Source: Bacteroidota bacterium (lineage in GTDB: Bacteria; Bacteroidota; Bacteroidia; Bacteroidales; P3). Taken from it: a stretch of 12,580 nt of DNA. The first letter of the stretch is position 1, and each line of letters begins with the position of its first letter. Below, piece by piece: positions 1 through 5,752 of this stretch. The notes below the pieces were generated by a model. That model saw nothing but the letters and a program-made list of their open reading frames with translations, was not told where the DNA came from and made no database searches. A program made the translations under genes and the position numbers. The stretch is taken from the NCBI GenBank assembly GCA_030540495.1, contig JAUNWC010000015.1, forward strand, positions 1 to 12,580. Direction: 5' to 3'.

Positions 1-48
1 TCCAACCTATAATCTACAAAAAAAAGAATTAAAAAAATTATATAAAAC

Positions 49-79
49 TTTGCTATTAAATAATAAATAAGTAATTTTG
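49..79 (+). promoter_or_regulatory. Bacteroidota-type promoter for the EF-G-like gene
   Basis: TTTG at 49-52 (-33 element) is separated by 19 bp from TAATTTTG at 72-79 (-7 element). Both boxes and the spacing fit the known Bacteroidota consensus TTTG-N19-21-TAnnTTTG used by the primary sigma factor. Transcription would start a few bases after 79, leaving an AT-rich leader of about 40 nt before the ATG at 128. No Shine-Dalgarno sequence is visible, as is common in this phylum. Confidence 0.72.
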
Positions 80-127
80 TAACTTGTGATTTATAATGCT
101 TAATCTTAACAAAAACACATAAAGTAA

Positions 128-2266
128 ATGAAAATTTATAACACTTCTCAAATTAGAAATATTGCTCTTGTTGGAGGCAACAAGGCAGGAAAGACTTCCT
201 TAGCGGAGGCTATATGCTTTAATTCCGGTATAATAAACAGAAGAGGAACCATAGAGGACGGCAACACCATTTCTGACTATAGAGACATAGAAATAGAAAG
301 AAAAGGCAGTGTAGTTTCTACTCTTGTTAGTGTAGAATGTGGAGACAAAAAAGTCAATGTAATGGATGTTCCGGGCTTTACTGACTTGCAAGGAGAATTA
401 ATGAGTGCCTTGCCAGTGGCAGAAAGTGCTGTGGTAGTTGTTAATGCTCAATCAGGCATAGAAGTAGGTACAGAGGTTGCGTTTAGATACGCCAATAGGT
501 TAAATACTCCTGTCATCATAGCAATGAACCAGTTGGACGCAGAAAAAGCAAACTTTGACGAATATGTAAAAGAATTGCAAGAAGAATTTGGCGAAAAAGT
601 TACTTTGATTCAATATCCTATAAATGCAGGTCTGGGTTTTGATTGTTTCATAGACCTTGTAACCCAAAAAATGTATAAATATCCAAAAGGTGGTGGCAAA
701 GCAGAAATAACAGATATACCAGATGCTGAGAAAGATAGGGTAGAGGAATTGCGTATGAAACTTGTGGAGAACGCTGCCACAGGAGACGATTCTTTGATGG
801 AAAAATATTTTGAGGAAGGTGACCTTTCTTTGGAAGATATTCGCAAAGGTTTGAAAATGGGTATTGCTTCCAAGAGTGTTTATCCTTTGCTTTGCATATC
901 AGCAAAAGAAAACATTGGTGTAGATAGAATGATGGAGTTTATTTGCAACAATGTACCTGCTCCAAACGAGGCAATAAACACTTTGAAATACGAAGACGAA
1001 AAGAAACCTTCTTTTGATGCAACAAAAGACCCTGTTGTCTATATATTCAAAATTGCCAACGAATCTCATGTTGGAGAAATTACTTTTATGAAGGTAATGG
1101 AGGGAGAGATTTCTGCAAGTGCCGACCTTATTAACTCAAGAGACGCAAGTAAAGAAAGACTTTCTCAGATAAGTGTAAATACGGGTAAAAATCGTGTTGC
1201 TGTGGATAAAGCCGTAGCCGGAGATATTGTTTCCACCATAAAACTAAAGGCTGTAAAAGTTGGCGATACCCTTACTTCTGCTAAAAATCAAGGCGTTAAA
1301 GTGGAAGAGGTACATTATCCAGAGCCAATATTCACTACTGCTATTCGTGCTTTAGACTCCACAGAGGAGGAAAAACTTGGTGCCGCTCTTAACGACTACA
1401 CTTCTCACGACCCTGCTTTGCATTTTGAGATAGCAAGAGAAAGCAAGCAAACTATTGTTGGCGGTATGGGAGAATTTCATATCAATATCTTAAAATGGTA
1501 TTTGGACAACGTTTATAAGGTAAAAACAGAGTTCTATACTCAAAAAATACCATACAGAGAAACCATAACCAAAGATGCTGAGGCTTCTTATAGACATAAG
1601 AAACAATCTGGAGGTGCTGGTCAGTTTGGAGAGGTGTTCCTTTACATACAACCATACACAGAAGGAATGGCAAAACAAACCAAATATCCTATACGTGGAA
1701 CAGAAGAAATTGCTCTTTCTTGGGGAGGAAAACTAATATTCAACAACTGTATAGTAGGAGGAGCCATAGATGCAAGATTTATGCCTGCCATACTTAAGGG
1801 AATAATGGAGAAAATGGAAGAAGGTCCTTTAACTGGCTCATATGCAAGAGATATTGTTGTTAATGTTTTTGATGGCAAAATGCACCCTGTGGATAGTAAT
1901 GAAATGGCTTTCAAACTTGCAGGACGTAATGCCTTTAAAGAGGCTTTCAAAAATGCGGCTCCAAAGATTCTTGAACCTATATACGACCTTACTGTAACAG
2001 TACCGGCTGACCTTATGGGAGGAGTTATGACTGACTTGCAGAGCAGACGTGCCATAGTTATGGGTATGGACTCTGAGGGCAAATATCAAGTAATCAAAGC
2101 CAAAGCACCTTTGGCAGAAATGAACAGATATTCCACCGCTCTTTCTTCTCTTACTTCTGGTAGAGGTATGTTTACAATGAAATATGCAGAATATCAAGCC
2201 GTACCTACGGATGTTCAAAACGAATTGCTAAAAGCATACGAAGAAGAAAACAAAGAAGAAGAATAA
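128..2266 (+). CDS. fusA2: EF-G-like translocase paralogue (EF-G2 type)
   Basis: This is a 712-residue translational GTPase-family protein with all five EF-G domains: G domain (about 8-280), domain II (300-385), domain III (396-475), domain IV (478-610) and domain V (612-695). Domain IV keeps the tip loop MHPVDSNEMAF (585-595), which enters the decoding site during translocation. The P-loop is GGNKAGKT (16-23). Several switch positions differ from canonical EF-G: Ser61 at the usual G2 Thr, DVPGF (80-84) for DTPGH, so the catalytic His is Phe84, and NQLD (134-137) for NKxD. G5 is SAK (258-260). These traits fit the Bacteroidota EF-G2 group; Bacteroides thetaiotaomicron EF-G2 is reported to support translocation without GTP hydrolysis during carbon starvation. 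That this protein behaves the same way is inference. It ends in an acidic tail. It stands alone with its own promoter and terminators, converging on the OmpA-family gene. Confidence 0.93.
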   Translation: MKIYNTSQIRNIALVGGNKAGKTSLAEAICFNSGIINRRGTIEDGNTISDYRDIEIERKGSVVSTLVSVECGDKKVNVMDVPGFTDLQGELMSALPVAESAVVVVNAQSGIEVGTEVAFRYANRLNTPVIIAMNQLDAEKANFDEYVKELQEEFGEKVTLIQYPINAGLGFDCFIDLVTQKMYKYPKGGGKAEITDIPDAEKDRVEELRMKLVENAATGDDSLMEKYFEEGDLSLEDIRKGLKMGIASKSVYPLLCISAKENIGVDRMMEFICNNVPAPNEAINTLKYEDEKKPSFDATKDPVVYIFKIANESHVGEITFMKVMEGEISASADLINSRDASKERLSQISVNTGKNRVAVDKAVAGDIVSTIKLKAVKVGDTLTSAKNQGVKVEEVHYPEPIFTTAIRALDSTEEEKLGAALNDYTSHDPALHFEIARESKQTIVGGMGEFHINILKWYLDNVYKVKTEFYTQKIPYRETITKDAEASYRHKKQSGGAGQFGEVFLYIQPYTEGMAKQTKYPIRGTEEIALSWGGKLIFNNCIVGGAIDARFMPAILKGIMEKMEEGPLTGSYARDIVVNVFDGKMHPVDSNEMAFKLAGRNAFKEAFKNAAPKILEPIYDLTVTVPADLMGGVMTDLQSRRAIVMGMDSEGKYQVIKAKAPLAEMNRYSTALSSLTSGRGMFTMKYAEYQAVPTDVQNELLKAYEEENKEEE

Positions 2267-2289
2267 CTTTTTTTATATTTTTATTACAA

Positions 2290-2326
2290 AAAACGCTCCA
2301 AAATTTTTGGAGCGTTTTATTTTTTA
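2290..2326 (+). terminator. Intrinsic terminator of the EF-G-like gene
   Basis: A perfect 14-bp inverted repeat (2290-2303 with 2305-2318, core ACGCTCC/GGAGCGT) is followed by a T-rich tract to 2326. It begins 23 bp after the stop codon. The A/T flanks on both sides mean it could also work on the opposite strand. Confidence 0.88.
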
Positions 2327-2336
2327 TAAATAAGTT

Positions 2337-2359
2337 GGAGGCTTTCGCCTCTTTTTTTA
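2337..2359 (+). terminator. Array hairpin 1 with T-tract (second terminator, + strand)
   Basis: GAGGC-TTTC-GCCTC (2338-2351) is followed directly by seven Ts. It is the leftmost hairpin of the repeat array and lies only 11 bp beyond the first terminator, so it would act as a back-up stop for transcription from the EF-G-like gene. On the minus strand its loop reads GAAA. Confidence 0.6.
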
Positions 2360-2415
2360 TAGGTTGGGATAGGTTTTGATAAGTTAGCATAAGTTGTTTT
2401 AGGTTAGCATAAGTT

Positions 2416-2430
2416 GGAGCCTGAGGCTCC
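2416..2430. repeat. Array hairpin 2
   Basis: A 6-bp perfect stem GGAGCC/GGCTCC with loop TGA. It lies in copy 1 of the 53-bp tandem repeat and is preceded by AAGTT. Confidence 0.8.
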
Positions 2431-2468
2431 TATAAGTTAGCATAAGTTGTTTTAGGTTAGCATAAGTT

Positions 2469-2483
2469 GGAGCCTGCGGCTCC
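2469..2483. repeat. Array hairpin 3
   Basis: The same 6-bp stem GGAGCC/GGCTCC as hairpin 2, but with loop TGC. It lies in copy 2 of the 53-bp tandem repeat. Confidence 0.8.
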
Positions 2484-2523
2484 TATAGGTTGTAGCATAG
2501 TTTGTGATAAGAGGGCAAAGCCA

Positions 2524-2536
2524 CAGCCTGAGGCTG
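2524..2536. repeat. Array hairpin 4
   Basis: A 5-bp stem CAGCC/GGCTG with loop TGA, the same loop as hairpin 2 but with a changed outer stem pair. Two shorter GGC-NNN-GCC motifs flank it (2514-2522 and 2546-2554), near the centre of the array. Confidence 0.7.
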
Positions 2537-2640
2537 ACCTATAAGGGCAGAGCCGTTACCATTTCGTTGTACGCTAGTCATAACCTACTCCAACCTATGC
2601 TAACCTATCCCAACTTATTACAACCTATAACAACTTATCA

Positions 2641-2655
2641 GGAGGCTTTGCCTCC
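2641..2655. repeat. Array hairpin 5
   Basis: A 6-bp stem GGAGGC/GCCTCC with loop TTT in the right half of the array. It lies between leftward decamers CAACTTATCA (2631-2640) and CAACCTATTA (2655-2664). No T-tract follows on either strand, so it is unlikely to be a terminator. Confidence 0.8.
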
Positions 2656-2680
2656 AACCTATTATAACTTATCATAACTT

Positions 2681-2700
2681 ATAAAACAGGCTTTGCCTGT
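2681..2700 (-). terminator. Array hairpin 6, terminator of the OmpA-family gene
   Basis: The 6-bp stem ACAGGC/GCCTGT with a 3-nt loop (2686-2700) is followed, read on the minus strand, by TTTTAT. It starts 19 bp after the stop codon of the OmpA-family gene, so it is a credible, short intrinsic terminator. It is also the rightmost hairpin of the repeat array. Confidence 0.6.
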
Positions 2701-2719
2701 AAGTTAGAATAACCTATAA

Positions 2720-5341
2720 TTAATTATCAAAGATTATTTCTCCTGTTTCTGGGGAATAGACAAATTGACCAAAGTCTTTTAAGCCATTTTTATTGACTAT
2801 CATTGTATAGGTCATACCTTTCTTTACGATTACTTCAAATTTATCTGCCTTATAGTTGCCTATGGCAGCATTTTTGAAAGTCAAAACAGCGTTATCCAAT
2901 ATCTGACCTTTTTCGTCAAACGCTCTTTCTTTGTCTTTGAAGTCATCCTTAGTAATTCTGCCGGTAAGAAGGAATTTGGTTGCTTGGTCCCAATCCAACA
3001 CCCCTGCATCTCTGTATCTTTCATCATAGATAGTAGGCACGGCTGCTCCATTAAGAACAATATAAAGTTGCGCCTTGTTGCCATCTATCATAGTTATTTT
3101 TATGTGGTTATCGGTGTATATGATAGGAATATCGGTTATAGGCTCAGGCTTGTTGTCCGATACTATATCCACAACACGACTATTCAAATTAGCATCCGCT
3201 ATAGAATCTTTGACCGACTGAGGAATATAATCGGTTCTAATGATTTTGAACTCCGTTCTACGATTAAGTTGATGGGCTGCCTCCTTTTCTCCCTTTGTTT
3301 TCAAAGAATTGATATAAGCATCCGTTAGAGTTATTCCTTTAGGAAATTTATATGTTTTGCCTCCATAGGTAGCGTATGTTTCTCTCATAAGAGTTCTTGG
3401 CACTCTGTCGCCATAACCTTTGGCAATCATACGACCAGGTTCTATTCCTCTTGCTTGAAGAAAATCTACCACACTCTCTGCCCTGCGTTGAGAAAGAGTG
3501 TCGTTGGTAAGTGTAATAAAAGGACGGGAATCTGTGTGTGAGCCAAGTTCTATTACATATGTTGGGTTGTTTACCAAAATAACCAAAAGGTCGGAAAGCG
3601 AGTCTTGATATTGGTCTTGTAATTCCCATTTTGCCAAATCGTAACGTATCTCAGGCAAGACAACAGGCTCTTTTGGTATAGGCATCAAACGGAAATTATG
3701 CACCAAATCTTTGCTTGTGGTAAGTCCAACGGTGTTTTCCGTGCCCTCGGTATTCATATAATCTATTTGGGAAACTTGTATCTTATAATGAACGTTGTAT
3801 TTTATTTGGTCTTTGTCAAAAGAATATATTCCATCCTTATTGGTACGAGTTTCTATCTGAGTATTATCATCTCCTATCAATCTTACCCTTGCTCCCGAAA
3901 CTACTTGCATACTCTTATCGTCCCTAACCTCTCCTTTAAGAGTAAAGAACATAGGAGCACGATAGAAAGAATATATATCATAACCGCCAGTACCTCCTTC
4001 TCTATTGGAAGAAAAATATCCACTTTCCTCAGCCGCTATGCTTTCGTCTTCGTTATAGTTGAAAATCAAGCCTATTTCATCAAAAGGAGTATTGATAGGA
4101 TATCCCAAATTTTGAGGTTCCGACCATTCTCCATTCTCAAATTTTGATACAAAAATATCGTATCCCCCCAACCCCTTTAATCCATCAGAAGAATAATATA
4201 GACGATTGTCATCTCTTAAGACAGGAAACTCTTCTTTGCCCTCGGTGTTTATCAATTTCCCCATATTAGTAACATTGCCAAAAGGTTCATTTATAGAACT
4301 TCTTGTTGCTTTCCATATATCATAATCTCCTTCTCCTCCCGGACGATTTGAAGAAAAATAAATGGTAAGTTCATCACTTGACACTGCAGGATGAAGGTAG
4401 TTATAAGCCGTATCGCCAAGGTCTAACATAACAAAAGCCTCGCTTGCATTTTCTTCCTTATCTGATTTCTTATTATCTTTTTTGTTATTAGAAGTCTTTG
4501 TTTGCTTAGTGCCTTTGGTCTTTGCCGGTTCTATTGGTGAGGAATATATGGCACAGTTGATTTGCATATTTTTCTTTACATTACAACGAGAAAAATAATA
4601 GTGAGTAGTCTTGCCATTGGTTATTTTTATAAGTTCTCCCTCATTGGCAGCAGTATTTATTCCCGCCTCGGAGATTTCGCTTGCTTCTCCAAAAAGTCCG
4701 TTCTTTTCTTTGGAGGCTTGATATATATTGGAGAAATATTCTCCTGTCCATGCGTCTCTGTCTTTGCTTTCTGAGTTATCGCGAGAGGAAGTAAAAGTAA
4801 TGCTGTTGCACTCTATGGCGTTGTCCCAAGAGGGTTTCCAATCATTCCATTCAGTGTTTAGATTCTTTTCTTCTTTTATTTCGTGTTTTGTAGGGTTTGC
4901 CATTAGTTTTTTTGCAAAAGCAATACTCTCTAAACGTCTTTTTGCCAAAGCATCGCTTGGCACAAGTTTTAGATACTCCTTATAGTTGTATTCTGCATTG
5001 TCCCAATCGGCAAGAAATCTTTGAAAATCTGCCATATAAAGATATATCTTTGGCTGAGTTTGATAGTATTTGGCTTTTACCAAACGTTTATAGGTTTTTA
5101 TTGCCTTTTCTTTTTCATCCAAAAATCTGTAACATTCTGCCTTTTGAAACAAAATTCTATCCTTCTCTTGCCTATTTGCCTTTACCTTAGAATAGGCCTT
5201 GTCATACAAATCTACGGCTATTAGATACTGTTTGCTATCAAAAGCCTCGTCTGCTTTTTGTGTAAGACTTTGCTTTTGAGCAAAAACTCCAACAAATGCA
5301 ACAACTGTTACTAAAAATACAACTATCTTCTTTATACTCAT
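2720..5341 (-). CDS. TPR-PD40-OmpA outer-membrane-associated protein with an extra C-terminal domain
   Basis: This 873-residue exported protein begins with a type I signal peptide (Lys4-Lys5, hydrophobic 6-20, likely cleavage near Ala21). There is no lipobox Cys. TPR-like helices (about 26-145) are followed by a WD40/PD40 beta-propeller (about 170-460) with the repeated motifs YFSSNRPGGEGDYDIW (328-343), YYSSDGLKGLGGYDIF (382-397) and YFSSNREGGTGGYDIY (442-457). Next come a carboxypeptidase-regulatory-like domain (about 465-553) and an OmpA C-terminal domain (about 562-704). The OmpA domain has the peptidoglycan-contact motif SHTDSRP (Asp604) and SQRRAES (Arg620). This order matches the PorE-type proteins of the type IX secretion system, but PorE is a lipoprotein and Bacteroidota carry several paralogues, so a T9SS role is not shown. 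Residues 273-299 are a Lys/Thr/Asn-rich insert in the propeller. Residues 740-873 form an extra domain resembling a retropepsin fold. It probably anchors an envelope complex to peptidoglycan. Confidence 0.9.
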   Translation of the reverse strand: MSIKKIVVFLVTVVAFVGVFAQKQSLTQKADEAFDSKQYLIAVDLYDKAYSKVKANRQEKDRILFQKAECYRFLDEKEKAIKTYKRLVKAKYYQTQPKIYLYMADFQRFLADWDNAEYNYKEYLKLVPSDALAKRRLESIAFAKKLMANPTKHEIKEEKNLNTEWNDWKPSWDNAIECNSITFTSSRDNSESKDRDAWTGEYFSNIYQASKEKNGLFGEASEISEAGINTAANEGELIKITNGKTTHYYFSRCNVKKNMQINCAIYSSPIEPAKTKGTKQTKTSNNKKDNKKSDKEENASEAFVMLDLGDTAYNYLHPAVSSDELTIYFSSNRPGGEGDYDIWKATRSSINEPFGNVTNMGKLINTEGKEEFPVLRDDNRLYYSSDGLKGLGGYDIFVSKFENGEWSEPQNLGYPINTPFDEIGLIFNYNEDESIAAEESGYFSSNREGGTGGYDIYSFYRAPMFFTLKGEVRDDKSMQVVSGARVRLIGDDNTQIETRTNKDGIYSFDKDQIKYNVHYKIQVSQIDYMNTEGTENTVGLTTSKDLVHNFRLMPIPKEPVVLPEIRYDLAKWELQDQYQDSLSDLLVILVNNPTYVIELGSHTDSRPFITLTNDTLSQRRAESVVDFLQARGIEPGRMIAKGYGDRVPRTLMRETYATYGGKTYKFPKGITLTDAYINSLKTKGEKEAAHQLNRRTEFKIIRTDYIPQSVKDSIADANLNSRVVDIVSDNKPEPITDIPIIYTDNHIKITMIDGNKAQLYIVLNGAAVPTIYDERYRDAGVLDWDQATKFLLTGRITKDDFKDKERAFDEKGQILDNAVLTFKNAAIGNYKADKFEVIVKKGMTYTMIVNKNGLKDFGQFVYSPETGEIIFDN

Positions 5342-5396
5342 CTCTTCTACAAGATTTCTTTTTTTTATTTTATTGATATACGAAAATATATGGTCG

Positions 5397-5430
5397 CAAA
5401 GTTACAATTTTTTTCTATCTTTTTAACAAA
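5397..5430 (-). promoter_or_regulatory. Promoter of the OmpA-family gene
   Basis: Read on the minus strand, TTTG (5427-5430) is followed after 22 bp by TAACTTTG (5397-5404), fitting the Bacteroidota -33/-7 consensus with a spacer slightly longer than usual. The -7 box is about 55 bp upstream of the ATG at 5341. The surrounding 16 bases (5396-5411) recur exactly upstream of purQ. Confidence 0.65.
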
Positions 5431-5454
5431 AAGAACATAAAATCTTAAAAACGC

Positions 5455-5748
5455 TTAGTATTTTCGTTTAGGATTTCTTGGGAACCAGCCTTTCTCTACT
5501 CTCTTTTTTTGTTGAAAGAGTTCTTTTATGCTCCACAAAGAACTCGCTCCCACCACTCCCAACAAAGAAGAGAGCAAAATATTTGCTATACAAAAGGCAA
5601 TGCCTATGCAAATCAAACCTATAACAAGAAAACACCACCAAAGTTTTGTACCAAAATAATACTCAGCCTTAATTACTATAGGATGAAACATACCTATAAT
5701 AAGAAAAGTGCTTATGGCTATTATTACACCTTCAAAATGTAAATTCAT
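5455..5748 (-). CDS. DUF4491 family small membrane protein
   Basis: This 97-residue protein is recognised as DUF4491, a family common in Bacteroidota. The recognition rests on the N-terminal pattern FEGVIIAISTFLIIGMFHPI, the KAEYYFG motif (27-33), the WSIKELF segment (72-78) and the basic C-terminus with GWFPRNPKRK (87-96). Three hydrophobic segments are visible, at about 5-24, 36-54 and 55-72. These predict an inner-membrane protein whose positively charged tail probably stays in the cytoplasm. The function of the family is unknown. The start lies 4 bp after the pfkA stop codon, so the two are very likely cotranscribed and may be translationally coupled. No clear terminator separates it from the OmpA-family gene, which has its own promoter 113 bp further on. 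Confidence 0.85.
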   Translation of the reverse strand: MNLHFEGVIIAISTFLIIGMFHPIVIKAEYYFGTKLWWCFLVIGLICIGIAFCIANILLSSLLGVVGASSLWSIKELFQQKKRVEKGWFPRNPKRKY

Positions 5749-5752
5749 AGGA

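Larger units (their letters stand above)
2379..2484. repeat. 53-bp tandem direct repeat, two copies
   Basis: Copy 1 (2379-2431) and copy 2 (2432-2484) match at 52 of 53 positions. The one difference, A2424 versus C2477, is in the loop of the hairpin inside each copy (GGAGCC-TGA-GGCTCC versus GGAGCC-TGC-GGCTCC). Each copy holds four decamer units followed by one hairpin, which suggests recent duplication within the array. Confidence 0.93.
2331..2719. repeat. Decamer and hairpin repeat array between convergent genes
   Basis: This fills most of the only gene-free stretch longer than 300 bp. From 2361 to about 2508 it is built of 10-bp units ARGTTNNNAT, for example AGGTTGGGAT (2361-2370) and AAGTTAGCAT (2381-2390). 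From 2581 to 2684 the units are the reverse complement, YAACYTATNN, for example CAACCTATGC (2591-2600) and TAACTTATCA (2665-2674). There are about 20 recognisable units in total, so the two halves form a long imperfect inverted repeat around a less repetitive centre (about 2509-2580). Six GC-rich hairpins interrupt the decamers at 2338-2351, 2416-2430, 2469-2483, 2524-2536, 2641-2655 and 2686-2700. AAGTTG lies just before the first three. No open reading frame of note crosses it. The class of element is not one I recognise; a REP/BIME-like interspersed palindromic element is the nearest analogy. Confidence 0.85.

Noticed and set aside
1642..2082. Minus-strand open frame of 146 codons inside the EF-G-like gene
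   Set aside because: It is antisense to EF-G domains IV and V and shows no motif; it is a shadow of the real gene.
2331..2719. CRISPR array as an explanation for the repeats
   Set aside because: The repeats are short degenerate decamers without unique spacers of constant length, they change orientation midway, and no cas genes are near.
2331..2719. Insertion sequence remnant as an explanation for the repeats
   Set aside because: There is no transposase fragment and no target-site duplication that I could identify. A non-autonomous element is possible but not shown.
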